This document shows positions 46,316 through 57,864 of a stretch of DNA of 64,000 nucleotides, one piece after another. The stretch lies in contig JAVTVJ010001214.1 of assembly GCA_034509425.1 (NCBI GenBank), forward strand, positions 1 to 64,000. Reading direction: 5' to 3'. The translations under genes and the position numbers were made by a program. Below the pieces are notes generated by a model. It had not been told where the DNA came from and did no database searches. It saw only the letters and a program-made list of their open reading frames with translations. The stretch comes from Eopsaltria australis. Its lineage: Eukaryota > Chordata > Aves > Passeriformes > Petroicidae. Each line of letters opens with the position of its first letter. Positions within the stretch are counted from its first letter, which is position 1.

Positions 46316-47728
46316 CTTGTACTTGATGGCCAGCAGCTCCGTGGCCTCCTGCTCCTTCCGCAGGTCCTCTATCATCTTCTCCTTCTCCTGGAGCAGCTTC
46401 TGCTTCTCCTCGCTCACCAGGCTGTGGTCATCCTGGATAGCGGCTTTCTCCTCTTCCAGCCTCTCCTTCTGCTCCTTCAAGTAATTCTCCATGTTCTTCT
46501 CCAGGCCTTCCTCATTCTCGTCCTCCCCTTCATTGTCCACGGCGCCCTCTCCATCCATCGCCTTCTTCCTCCGGCTGCTCCTTCTCCTCTTCTTGCCCAG
46601 CATCCCGCGTTTCTCCAGCTGCGCTTTCAGCCTCACGATCTCCTCCTGAAACTCCCGCAGCAAGGTGTCCTTGGGGTCCTCGTTCACCCGGGGCTTGTTC
46701 TTGATGTTCTTGGCCCTGTTGGCGAACCTGAGGGTGGAGAGGCTCTCGTCGTAGCTGTGGGAGGCCGGGCCCAAGGTGGCCACCATGATTGTCTTGGCGT
46801 TGCCCCCGAGGGAGTCCTGCAGCAGGCGGGTGAGCTTGGAGTCCCGGTAGGGGATGTGCGTGCTCCGCCCGTCCACCAGCGCCGAGATGACGTTGCCCAG
46901 GGCCGAGAGGGACAGGTTGATCTTGGAGGCTTCCTTAGGGCGCTCCCCTTGGGCCCCCATTTTGTTCTGGCGCTCGCTGCCGGCCAGGTCCACGAGGTTG
47001 AGCTTGCCCACGCGGATGTGCTCCTCGCCGTCGGGCCCCGTCTCGCTGCACTCGATGGTGATGAGGAAGATGGCGTGGGAGCGCGAGCTGTGCTCGTTCA
47101 TGTTGGTGCTGCCCACCGAGCGCGTCTGGCTGCCCAGGTTCATCACGTGCTCGATCTCCTTGACGTTCTTGGTCACGAAGGAGGAGAGGTCCTTGATGTA
47201 GACCCCGGTCTCGGGGTTCTCCTTCAGCTCCAGCTTCTTGCTCTGGTCCTTGGCGAGGAGGTCCCTGATCTCCTCCTGGTAGATCTCCAGGTACGAGGCC
47301 CTCACCAGGTACTGCTGGTTCTGCGAGCGGGAGATGTGGGTGAAGATGTGCTCGAAGGCGCTGGGGATGATGCCGCGCTTCTCCGGCTCCGCCCAGGCAC
47401 CCTGCATGGTGTAGGTCTTGCCGGTGCCGGTCTGGCCATAGGCGAAGACGGTGCCGTTGAAGCCCTGCAGCACCGAGTCGATGAGCGGCCGCACCGTCTC
47501 ATCGTAGAGGTCGGCCTGCTTGGAGCTGGCGTCGTACACGGCGTCGAAGGTGAATGTCTTGGGCAGCTCCCCGGGGGCGGCGCGGGGGTTGCGGATGCTC
47601 ACCTGGCCCAGCTTCACGTCCAGCTCCAGGACGCGCTCGTATCCCGCCGCCTCCTCCCGCCGGCTCATGGGCCGGCACCGGGCCACCACCCGGAGCGCCT
47701 CGCAGCCGCTGCGGGGCTTACCGGCCAT
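46316..47728 (-). CDS. KIF3C: KIF3C coding exon 1: kinesin motor domain, neck and start of stalk
   Basis: This 471-codon exon begins at ATG 47728-47726 ([20 protein letters not shown]). Visible motor motifs are the P-loop GQTGTGKT at residues 98-105, switch I NEHSSRSH at 211-218, switch [10 protein letters not shown] at 245-252, and [19 protein letters not shown] at 291-309. The neck linker and neck begin near [11 protein letters not shown] (336-346). A basic run (379-389) is followed by an acidic stretch (392-410), the charge-separated hinge of kinesin-2. Loop L11 (about 256-264) is short. The exon ends TAC AAG before a weak donor GTTCGT. The frame is open for a further 176 codons upstream, so the start rests on homology to the human protein and on a strong Kozak context (G at -3, G at +4). 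Third positions are almost all G or C. Confidence 0.97.
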
Positions 47729-48120
47729 GGCGGCGGCGGGCGGGGCCGGCGGCGCAGCGGGGCTGGGGGGCTCAGCCGCGCCGCCCCCGCGGCATCCCCG
47801 GGGCCGAGGCCGGGGCCGGGGCCGGGGCCGGGGCGGAGCGGGCGGGGCCGGGGGGGGGGGCGGGCGGCCGGGGCGCGGCGGGCACCCCGCCGGGCGCTCG
47901 CTCATGGCAGCGCGGCCGCTGCGCCCCGCCCGGTGCGGGGATGGGGCGGGCGGGGCGGGCCGGGGCGGGGCGCGGCCGCGCCGCGATTGGTGCGCGCTCC
48001 CGCCCGCGCCCGCGCCCCCGAGCGCGCTCCCGCACCCGCGCACCCGCACACGCACCCGCACCCGCGGGCGGGAGCGCCGCCGGCCCCCCCGGGCACGCCG
48101 GGAGCTGTAGTGCGGCCTTT
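47550..48120 (-). promoter_or_regulatory. KIF3C: KIF3C CpG-island promoter with CCAAT box and GC boxes
   Basis: CpG density is extreme upstream of the KIF3C ATG. On the gene strand a CCAAT box lies at 47990-47986, followed by repeated GC boxes (GGGGCGGGGC type on the plus strand) at 47941-47970. A start near 47.9 kb would put the CCAAT box at a typical distance. No TATA box was seen. Confidence 0.7.
47729..47905 (-). other. In-frame upstream AUG: possible 59-residue N-terminal extension of KIF3C
   Basis: An ATG at 47905-47903 is in frame with the KIF3C start, with no stop between. It would add 59 residues rich in Pro, Arg and Ala (start [15 protein letters not shown]). The human protein begins at the internal Met, so this is probably untranslated leader. 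Confidence 0.3.
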
Positions 48121-48164
48121 GTGCCGAGCCCGGCCTGGGGATGCGGGGCCGGGGGGCAGGAGTG

Positions 48165-48680
48165 GGGCGTGGAATGAAAGGATGCAGGACCGGGATGCTG
48201 CATTGGAATGCAGAACCGGCGTGTGGGATTGGGATGTGGGATGAAGGATGCGGCATTGGAATGCGGGATTAGGATGTAGGATGAAGGATACAGGTCTGCC
48301 GGGCAGGGCAGGGATGCAGGATTAGGGTACAGGATACAGAATGCAGGATTGGGATATGGGATAACAAATGCAGGAATAGGATGCAGGATGTAGGACTGGG
48401 ATATGGAATGAAGGATACAGGACTGGGATGTAGGACAAAGGATTGTAATGTAGGACTGGGATGCTGCACTGGAACGCAGGAGTGGAATGCAGGATGAAGG
48501 GCTGAGAATGAAGGATGAAGGTCTGGGATGTGGGATACAGGATGTGGGTTGCAGAATGCAGGATGCAGGATTTGTGTGCGTGATGGAGAGTACTTTTGTG
48601 GAATGCAGGATGTGGAATGGAGGGTGCAGGGTCTTTGATGTGGGATCAGGGATGTGGGATTGGGATGCAGGATAGAGGCA
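48165..48680. repeat. Degenerate repeat (GATGCAGGATTGGGATATGG type)
   Basis: Imperfect units of about 10-25 bp built from GGATGCAGGA, GGGATGTGGGAT and similar, directly upstream of the KIF3C CpG island. Confidence 0.8.
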
Positions 48681-48765
48681 GGAGAGGCAGGGGATGCCCA
48701 GTGCCAGCACTCTGACAGGGACAGAGCCCTTTCCTCAGACCTGGCAACCGGCACAGGGATAATCT

Positions 48766-48820
48766 CCCATCCCATCCCATCCCATCCCATCCCATCCCAT
48801 CCCATCCCATCCCATCCCAT
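48766..48820. repeat. (CCCAT)n microsatellite, 11 copies
   Basis: Perfect pentamer run. Confidence 0.97.
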
Positions 48821-49159
48821 GCCATCCCCGTGGGGCCAGGGATCACCCTGTGGTGTTTGGGGGTTCCTGGGCTGCCCCAGGCTCTGTCCCCCTGCAGTCG
48901 GGCATGGCTGGTGCATCCCTGCACAGCCCAGCGGGAATAATCCCGGTGCCTTACGAGGCTGCGGGGGGAGATTAAACATTCTTGTGGTTAATCGAGTCTG
49001 AGCAGCCACCCGTTCCTTCCCCGGAACCAGAGATTATCCCATAATTAATTAATTAGGGTATTGGCTGCCATACGCTGGCCTGCCTGGCGCTATCCGAGTC
49101 CTCTGGCTCCAGGGGGAGCTTCCAGGCGGGGACAGTCCCCTCCCCAAAGGCACAGCCCC

Positions 49160-49620
49160 AGTCACGGAGGGGGACCAGGGGACAAAGGAGGGTGTGAGGG
49201 AGGAAAGTGGGAGGAAGATGCAGCAGGGATGGAGGGGAGATGGAACTGGGATGGGGGAGCAATGGAGGGGGCGAGCAGAGGATGGAGAAGATGATGGGGA
49301 GAGTGGGGGGGGGTGGAGGGGGATGGAAGCTTCAGGGGAGGTGGGGTGGGAGGGGGATGCAGCAGCGATGGAAGGAGGGATGGAGGGGCTGGAGGGGGGA
49401 TGGCAGGGATGATGCAGGGGGATGGATGGATGGATGGATGGATGGATGGATGGATGGAGGTGATGGGGAGGGTGACAAATGGAGGGGGCAGTAGAGGAGG
49501 ATGGAGGAGGGATGGAGGGGGCAATGGGGGGGTGGAGTCGAGGGGGTGGAGGGATGGAGGGACAATGGAGGGGATGAAGGGAGTGATGGGGATATGGAGG
49601 AGGTAAAGAATGGGATAGGG
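49160..49620. repeat. GGATGGAGGGG-type low-complexity region with (GATG)n core
   Basis: G-rich degenerate repeats with a clean (GATG)n run at 49421-49457. Confidence 0.85.
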
Positions 49621-49629
49621 GGACAATAG

Positions 49630-52600
49630 GGGCTGTGGAGGGAGTCACAGGCTCTGCCTGTGGCACTGTCCCTGTGTCCCCAAGGATGGGTTCAAGGGCA
49701 CCATAGCCCTGCTCCCCCAGCAGCCCCTGGATGTGGTGGCCCAGCCCCAAGTCCCCTGAGGACCAGGCTGTGGGGACAGGCAGGTGGGTGACACACAGGA
49801 ACGGGAGGACATTTAGGCAGGGCATGAGATATGGGCAAAGTGACAGAGGGGACATGTCAGGAGTGGGGCCATGTAGGGATGGTGTGATGGGTAAGGACAT
49901 GTCAGGTGGGGTGACCTGTAGGGACACGGTGACACAGTGAGGATGAGGTGACATGTAGGGGCAGGATGACACATAGGGACACAGTGCCAGCTAAGGCAGG
50001 GTGCCAGCCAGGGCAGGGTGACACATGAGGACAGTCCCTTGCCCGCAGGTGTCAGCACAGACCAGAGTGTGCTGGTGGTGGCCACCACAGCCATTTGGGA
50101 CACCATGGCCACTTTTGGGACACTACTGCCAGACCTGGGCCACCAAAGGTATCCCTGGGGCAGCACAGTCACCTCTGGGACACTGCAGCCACCCCTGGGT
50201 ACTGAGGCCACCCCAATTCCCAGCTCTTGCAGGTGACTGGGGGGATCTGGGGGGGCTGTGGCCCCATGTACCCCATAGTCACTGGGACACTCGACACCCT
50301 TGGCTGGCAGTGAGGGTGGCATGAGACCTTGGGACCTCCTTCCCACATCTGCCCTGGCCTCTTGGCATTCCCTGGCTGCCCGGGCTGGGCAGCAGCATCA
50401 GCTGGAGCCAGGCAGCTGTGGGAGGGAAGGGATGCCCGGTGCTGCTGCTGGGGTGATGCTCTCCCACCTGTGGGACCCTCTCCCATCTCCTTCAGCACCA
50501 CCATCCCTGCAGCATTCCAGGGGAAATGCTAATAAAGGGGACACTAATAAAGGGGAAAGGCTACCAGGGATATGCCAGGACCTGCTCCGCGTGCCCAGGT
50601 GCAGAAGGTCCCCCTGAGCCAGGACAGTCATGCTCCCCTTGGGGCAGAGGGTGCTCAGCTCCTGCTGTGGGACTGTGGGCCTGGGGATGAGCTCCTCCCT
50701 CCCAAATTCTTCTCTGAGATTGTCCTGGAGCTGCTCTCAGTGCAGCCTCAGCTCAGAGCCAGGCACAGTCCCTCATTCCCAGCTCCTGGTGCCATTCCCA
50801 GCTCGCTGCCGTTGCCCAGCCCTGGAGCACTTCCACTTTGTCTAAACCAAGGTCATAACAGGAGCACTCCCTGGCTGCCAAAATCTTCTTACCTTTGCTG
50901 TCACCAGGAAATCGTGCTGGAACTCACGAGGATCCTCTGGTCAGAGTCCTGCCTCTGTTGCCAGGGTCACTCCTGTCCCCAGGGGGGACCCTTTCCCTCT
51001 GTGGATGCTGCTGTGGGGAGAGATGGAAGCACACAGGGTGGGAACAGGGAAATCAGTCTCCAAGTTGGCAGTGTTGGGTTGACATTCCTTAGGCTTTTTC
51101 TTGGTGTATGGCCAGCTGGTAGTGGTGGTGGCTGGAGAAAAGCCTGTCCTCCCTGGAGGGAAAAGGACACATTCCTGTGTGATGTTCCCAGCTCAGGCTG
51201 CAGCTCAGAGGGTGGATGCTGTCATGGATGGCCCTTTACCCTCTCACTCTCTTGGCTTCTACAGGGGGGAGGGATGCTGAGGGTCCAGCAGGCATTTGGC
51301 TGCTTTCCCTCAAAACCAGCTTTGCCAGCATTCCCCGAGATCCACCGGGTTTATTTCCCATTTCCCTCCTCTGTGGCAGTCCTGCGGTTCAGCTCAGCTG
51401 TTTGTGGCACTCCTCATCCTCCCCACGCTCCTGGCTTCCCTCCTGCTGTCCCCATCTCCATGTGCCAGATTGCTGGGGGAGCAGCAGGGACTCAGGCTCC
51501 AGCTGCCCTTTTGGGCTGAGATCAGGGGTTTTGTGGTTTTTTGGTCTGTGAACTGAGCAGGAACTGCCCAGGCACAGCACAGGAGGGCTGGGAAAGGGGA
51601 GCTCCCACAGCCACACAGGAAGGGAATCACTCCAGTGCAGATTCACCCCATATCCAAGGTGGGGGAGCTGGAGGGGCCTGCCCAGCTCGCACTAAGCCTG
51701 GATTTAGGATGGATCAGTTTGCCGGCAGCTGACTCCTCTATAATTAGATGGCAGCAGTGGAACGGGAGCCAGCTCGGGGCGCAGAGCTCCAACATCTCCC
51801 CATGCACAGGTACAGCATTCCACATGACCCCGGATGTGTACACAGCCGCAGGAGGGATGAGCTGTGTCTCCTGACCAACGGGGACATGAGGAGTGAAAGC
51901 TGCTGCCTCTCCTGCAGGCCCTCAGGCTGCCCCCACGAGGAGATGCAGCCCCAGAGGATGAATCCCGCTGGGATGAGGACTGGATGGCTTAGCAGCATCT
52001 TGTCCCATGTCACCCCTCACCAGCCACACTCCGGGGGCTGGAAGGAGCTGCAGCCCTGCCTGGCTTCAGGCCCTGCAGGCTGGGAGCCCACAATGCCCAG
52101 CATCCCTGGTCTGTGGCTCCCGAGCCGTGTCCTGGCTCCTGTGTGACCTGGGGAATTCCATGTCCGCTTCCCGAGGTCCCACAGCTCCAGGCTGTGCCCC
52201 ACCATCCCTCTTCCCACTTGTGCCTTCATCCCACATGGGAGCTGAGAGAGCAGGAAAAGGGACGGCTGGCAGTTGTGTGGGAGGCTGCAGGCTTTTATCT
52301 CGGATCGTGGTTTCCAGCAGATGTGGAGTGAGCAATGTCTGTAAGGCAGCAGCTCAGCATCGCTGCGCCGAGATTAAAGGATTTGATCATCTGCTGGCAA
52401 GATGTAATTGCAAAAGGCAGAGCTCTGGCTGTGCAGCACTCAGCTGAGGCACCAGGGCATTCCCACGCTCCCGAGATCCCTGCAAACCTTCCGGCAAGCA
52501 CAGGAATCCCCAGTGAGCGTGGGGCAGGCCCTGTTCTCCACGGATCCAGGGACTTACACTTCATCTTCCCTCATAGGTAACTTGATTTTACCTGAAATGA

Positions 52601-52684
52601 GCTGCCAGGGAGCTTTTCACTCTGTACCTTGAGCTGCTCCAGGAAGAATAAGGGATTGAAAGTTGTGCTGCCTCCGTGCCGGGT
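49630..52684. other. Intergenic region KIF3C to RAB10, no recognisable element
   Basis: About 3 kb with no convincing exon and no clear CR1 copy. Short open frames are scattered on both strands. The rest of the intergenic region (52.8-57.0 kb) contains the listed CR1 fragments. Confidence 0.6.
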
Positions 52685-52795
52685 ATGTGTGGATGTGGCA
52701 CGTGGGGACAGGGGTAAGTGGTGGGAATTGTTGGATTTGATGGTCTCAAGGGCTTTTCCAACATCAGTGATTCTGTGATTCCATGATTCCAGGTA
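52685..52795 (+). mobile_element. CR1 LINE 3' end
   Basis: GATGTGGCACGTGGGGACAG then terminal GTGATTCTGTGATTCCATGA, a microsatellite-like CR1 tail. Confidence 0.85.
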
Positions 52796-53829
52796 TGTGG
52801 TGTGTCTCTGGGTACTGGGAGGAGCAGAGCTGCCCTTGCTGGAGGTCAAAGCCTCATTCAGCAGCAGTGGGGATCCATCCATCATGATTCCTCAGTCCCT
52901 TGTTCCATCCCTGCTCCTCAGTCCCTTCTTCCATCGCTGCTCCACTCCCTGACTCCCAACTGCAGGAAACGAGGCTGTGACTGGCTCTGCAAAGCACTGA
53001 CAACAATGCTGGGCTTCTTCCCCCACTGGGCAGCACAGGAGCAGGACCCAGCACAAGCAGGAGATGCCATGGCCACAGGGCAGGGATTTTTGGCTGCAGA
53101 CACGGGGGCTGAAGCTCTGGAGGGGGAAGGCTGTCCTGGAGGGGCAGAGGCATGGGAAGGCCGATCCTCAGGCATCACAGCTGGGACAGAGCCCCTGTGA
53201 GTGCAAAGCCAAGCTGTGCCCTGGGCAGGGAGCTCCTGGATGCATCCAGACGTGCTGGCAGAACCCAGCTGAGTGCCCCGTGCTGGCACCGCCGTGCCCG
53301 AGGCCAAGCTGAGGTGACTGTGCAGAAATCAGAGACATCCCTGGCCCACAGAGCTGCTGCCAAAGGGCTCTGTGTGCCCTTTGTGTCCTCCCTGTCACCT
53401 GGAAGTGCTGACAGAGTCCTTCTCCTCCCAACGGGCTGCCTGGAACAGAAACCAGGGGGTTTCATGGAGATGCCTTCCTTGCTCCCCTCATGCGCTCTCT
53501 GCCCACCTGCCTGGGAGATGGGTGGGGAAAGGAGGTGAAATTCAAGGTGGTGAGAGCCTGACCCGGCTGGCAGCAATGCCAGGAGCTGCTCCCAACACCT
53601 TCCTGTCCTGTCACTGCCCAAACAGCCTCAGCAGGAGCCTCTCAGTGTGGCTGTGGGGGTCAGCTGGAGGCAGGAAGGGTGGCTGGAGACCTGGTGAGAC
53701 CCAACACCAGATTTGCAAAAGAGAAAATCTGTCCCTTCTTGCTGCTCTGTCATTTTCTCTGCTGAGGAACCTTCTGACAAAGCTTATTTCTTACTTTGGG
53801 CTTTCCTGGGGTGTCTCAAAAAATTCACC

Positions 53830-54215
53830 AGAGCTGGGAAAGGGGCTCAGCCTGGAGAACAGGAGGCTCTGGGGGGACCTTGTGGCTCTGCACAAGTCTC
53901 TGACAGGAGGGGACAGCCAGGGGGGTCGGGCTCTGCTCCCAGGGAACAGGGACAGGACAAGGGGCAATGGCCTCAGGCTGTGCCAGGGCAGGCTCAGGTT
54001 GGACATCAGCAGGAATTTGTGCCTGGAAAGGGGGCTCAGGCCTTGGCAGGGGCTGCCCAGGGAGCTTTGGAGTGCCCATCCCTGGAGGTGTGCAGGGAAT
54101 TCCTGGAGGTGGCACTGAGTGCTCTGGGCTGGGGACAAGGTGGGGATCAGTCACAGGTTAGATTTGATGATCCTGGAGGTCTTTTCCAACCAGAAGGATT
54201 CTATGATTCTGTGTA
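53830..54215 (+). mobile_element. CR1 LINE 3' fragment with clear terminal repeat
   Basis: Sense; ends AAGGATTCTATGATTCTGTG, the ATTCTATG octamer repeat that marks CR1 3' ends. The clearest example in the window. Confidence 0.95.
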
Positions 54216-55239
54216 TTTGTTTGAGTTCTCCTGCCCTGATGATGACATAAAAAAAAAATAAGCCAGAGGGGTGGCTGGAGTTCAGAACTCCTGCTCTGTG
54301 TCCGGAGTGCTTGGAGCAGGGAACACAATGTGGACACCCCTGCTAAGAGGACAACGTTGTTTGGCAGCAGGGGGAGCAAACTCAACACCTTTGCTGCTCC
54401 TCCTCAGACCACACCCCGAGCGTCTGTTCCAGAGCTCCCTTAAGGCTCGTGTCCTCACACAGGTTTGGGTTCCAGACACTCCCCAAGTGGTGGGAGCTGG
54501 AGGTGTCCAGGGGCTGGGAGGGTCTGTGCTCCGTGGGATCTCATCCTCCAAGGTGAACCAGGAATGGTGGTCCCAGAAGCTCCTCAGCTGGCCCGGTCTG
54601 TGCCCATGCCCAGCAGCAGAACCCCCAGCCCTGCCTCGGCTCCTAGGGGAGGAGCTGGAGAACACAGAGCCGCTTGTTCCCGGTGGCTCCGGGATGACAA
54701 AGGCTCTTCCATGGCAGCGGCACCTCGGGCTGGGCCCTGCTCTGTGGGGCTGTGAGTGAGTAACCAGCGAGCCCAGTGTGTCACCGCTGGCTCTGCAGCC
54801 TCCCCAAGCCCAGCTCCTGTTGCTCAAGCGGCTGGTGACTCACAGCTCTGCCCCACGGCAGAGGGCACCGCGTCTCCGGCGTGGTGTCGCAATTCCCGCT
54901 GCTCTGCATTCCCTGCAGAGCCCAGGGAGAGGCTGCCAGGTCCTCCTGCCTCTCCCTTTACACCTCATTCCTCCTAATTTGGTCATTTCTCCTCATCACA
55001 GATCCTCTGGGGATCAGGACAGAAGATCCTGGGAAGGGTGTGGGGGGGAGAGCTGGGAGTTCCACCTCTGCCTGGACATCTCCAAATCCACCAGTCTGGC
55101 TGCAATGGTCTCCTGACTGGACCACCAAGACCAAAGGTGATTTGTCCTTGGTCAGGCATCTCCTGAGGGATTGCTTCCCTCAGGGGATAACCTTTAACAA
55201 TTTAACACAAGGGCCAGCCTTACACAACAGACAGCAAAC

Positions 55240-55485
55240 ACTGTGTTGTGTCTGCAGAGAGATATATGAGCTTCTCAGGAAGAATTTCTTCCTGGAAAGG
55301 GTGGCCAGGCCTTGGCAGGAGCTGCCCAGGGAGGTTTGGAGTCCCCATCCCTGAAGGTGTCCAAGGAAGGATTGGACATGGCACTGAGTGCTCTGGGCTG
55401 GTGACAAGGTGGCGATTTGGCGTAGGTTGGATTTGATGGTCTGGAAGGGCTTTCCCAACCTCAGTGATCCTGAGATTCTGTGTGG
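55240..55485 (+). mobile_element. CR1 LINE 3' fragment
   Basis: AGGAAGAATTTCTTCCTGGA to CAGTGATCCTGAGATTCTGT. Confidence 0.88.
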
Positions 55486-55997
55486 CACCGCTTCCTTTCC
55501 AGGACCCTAAAGATAACGTTCCTTGAAGTGTTGAAGTCCATGAACAAGCTCTCTAGTAAAAAAGGTTCTTGTAAACCAGGGCGCAAACACTCAGAGCTGA
55601 CAGACCTTCCACGAGTGCCTGGCAGCCACCAGCCTGTGGGTCCCAGCCGGGATCAGTGGCAGTGCCCGTGCCATGGAGCTCTCCGTGGGCACTGGAGCTT
55701 TCCCCTTCCATCTGCTCAGCCACAGGGGAAGCGTTTGTGCAGCGCCCTAACCCAGCTGAGCACTGTGCTAAAAATAACCCCGCGCTGTGCTGGGAGGCTG
55801 CAGACTCCGGGGGTGCTGTGTCAGCTCCAGAGCGCAGCCACCGCAAGGCTCGGGGTGTGGGGACAGAGCTGGGACCCCACTGCCTGCGGGGACAGCTGCC
55901 AGCACACCCAGCATGGCTGGGAAACCAGAACACCCAGCACACCCAGCCCTGTGGGCAGAGCTGGGCCTTGGGAAGGACATGGCCTGTAGGAAACCTT

Positions 55998-56430
55998 TTC
56001 ATAGAATCCCTGAGTTTGGAAAAGGCCTCCCAGACCATGCAGTCCAAGCTGTGACTGATCCCCACCTTGTCACCAACCCAGAGCACTCAGTGCCACCTCC
56101 AGGCCTTCTTTGAACACTTCCAGGGATGGGCACTCCAAAGCTCCCTGGGCAGCTCCTGCCAAGGCCTGAGCCCCCTTTCCAGGCACAAATTCCTCCTGAT
56201 GTCCAACCTGAGCCTGTCCTGGCCCAGCCTGAGGCCATTGCCCCTTGTCCTGTCCCTGTTCCCTGGGAGCAGAGCCCGACCCCCCTGGCTGCCCCCTCCT
56301 GTCAGGGACTGTGCAGAGCCACAAGGTCCCCCCAGAGCCTCCTTTTCTCCAGGCTGAGCCCCTTTCCCAGCTCCCTCAGCCACTCCTGCTGCTCCAGCCC
56401 CTTCCCCAGCTCTGTTCCCTTCCCTGGACA
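55998..56430 (-). mobile_element. CR1 LINE fragment, about 430 bp
   Basis: Antisense; 3' end CATAGAATCCCTGAGTTTGG; extends to CCAGCTCTGTTCCCTTCCCT. Confidence 0.91.
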
Positions 56431-57009
56431 CTGCCCTGGTCCTGCTGCCACCCCAGAGCAGGCACAGCCCAGGGGCCATTGGCCTCTTGCCCACCTGGGC
56501 ACACCTGGGCTCATGTCCAGCCACTGCCACAGCACCCACAGGGCCTTTCCCAGCATTCCAGGCCCTCAGTACCCAGATGAGTTAACTCGTCCTGCAGTGG
56601 CAAATTACTGATGGCAGGATGCAGGGTCACACCACAGGACAGCTCAGAATCCAACATGAGAGGAGCATTGGGTCTGTGCAAAACCCGTGATGGGGCAGCT
56701 CCAGCATTTCCAGTGCCTTCAGTGGTGCTTCCACAGCTTGGCTCTTGTAAGAAGGTTTGCTCCCCTGTGCGGGAAGAACAGGAGCTGTGAGGGAATTCCC
56801 CATGTCCAAGTTGCCACAGGCTCCTTTGCAAACACACCAGGTGCGGGAGGTCCTTGGGCTCCTCATGTGTCACCCCCTGAGCCATCCCCTCACGTTCATC
56901 CTGGGAATGCCGGTGGATGAGAGGATGGACATGCCCTGGCTGTGTGTGCTGGCACCTGCAAACTCCCCAGTCCAGGGCTGATCCCCCCAGTGTGGGCAGC
57001 AGGGAGAGG

Positions 57010-57548
57010 GGATTCTGTCCCTGTGCTCAGGTAAGACCCAACCTGCAGAGCTGCCCCAGCCCTGGGCATTCCAACAGCACAGGGACCTGGAGCTGCTGCA
57101 GAGAGCCCAGAGGAGGCCCCGAGCTGCTGCAGGGCTGGAGCCCCTCTGCTCTGGAGCCAGGCTGGGAGAGCTGGGGGTGCTCACCTGGAGAGGAGAAGGA
57201 TCCAGGGAGAGCTCAGAGCCCCTTGCAGGGCCTGAAGGGGCTCCAGGAGAGCTGGAGAGGGACTGGGGACAAGGCCTGGAGGGACAGGAGCCAGGGAATG
57301 GCTTCCCAGTGCCAGAGGGCAGGGATGGATGGGAGATTGGGCAGGAATTGTTCCCTGGCAGGGTGGGCAGGCCCTGGCACAGGGTGCCCAGAGCAGCTGG
57401 GGCTGCCCCTGGATCCCTGGCAGTGCCCAAGGCCAGGCTGGACACTGGGGCTGGGAGCAGCCTGGGACAGTGGGAGGTGTCCCTGCCATGGCAGGGGTGG
57501 CACTGGAGGGGCTCTGAGGTCCCTTCCCACCCAAACCTGTCCATGATT
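57010..57548 (+). mobile_element. CR1 LINE fragment, about 540 bp
   Basis: Sense; one of the longest copies, with a 3' end at CCTGTCCATGATTCC that touches the upstream CpG island. Confidence 0.93.
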
Positions 57549-57850
57549 CCCGCAGTCTCTGCTTTCCGCGCCGCTCCGGGCTCCATCCCCTCACGGCTCT
57601 CTGCCCCCTCACGCCTCCGCCGCCAGGGGGCGCCTACTGCCCCGCCCGCCCTCCCTGCCATGACGTCACACCCCCTCTGTGGGAGGAGGCGAGCGCAGCC
57701 AATGGGAGCGCGGAAAGCGGCGGGAGGGGCGGGGCTTGCGCCGGCGCAAGGGCGGGGCCGGCAGCTCCCGGCTCCCGCGTCCGCCGGTGACGTCATCACG
57801 CGGGGGTTGTGCGGGCCCGCGGGGAGGGAGCGCACCTGAGCGGGGCAGAG
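57545..57850. promoter_or_regulatory. Upstream CpG island with two CREs, CCAAT box and CTCF-like site
   Basis: A separate GC-rich block about 1.1-1.4 kb before the RAB10 ATG. CRE palindromes TGACGTCA lie at 57661-57668 and 57788-57795, and CCAAT at 57699-57703, with GC boxes near 57726 and 57752. CCGCCAGGGGGCGCC at 57620-57634 fits the CTCF core. No exon can be recognised. It may be an alternative RAB10 promoter or that of a noncoding RNA. Confidence 0.6.
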
Positions 57851-57864
57851 CCGGGAATGTCCCA

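Larger units (their letters stand above)
33055..47920 (-). other. KIF3C: KIF3C gene, complete (8 coding exons)
   Basis: Eight exons with consensus or near-consensus junctions and matching phases join into 2253 coding bases, a 750-residue kinesin-2 motor subunit. KIF3C pairs mainly with KIF3A, or with itself, and carries cargo toward microtubule plus ends, chiefly in neurons. The order of parts is: motor about 11-345, neck and charged hinge about 346-410, coiled coil about 410-600, globular tail about 600-750. KIF3C rather than KIF3B is shown by the [19 protein letters not shown] segment, the tail ending in the RKSRSWCQ block, and the RAB10/ASXL2 neighbours. Human KIF3C is 793 residues; much of the difference is a shorter loop L11. 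The 5' and 3' limits of the gene are estimates. Confidence 0.95.

Noticed and set aside
46205..48244. A 679-codon plus-strand open frame
   Set aside because: It is the antisense of KIF3C exon 1. The extreme G/C third positions of the real gene remove stops from this antisense frame.
49049..49972. A 307-codon minus-strand open frame, Pro/Ser/His-rich
   Set aside because: It is the reverse strand of the GGATGGAGGGG low-complexity region and has no recognisable domain.
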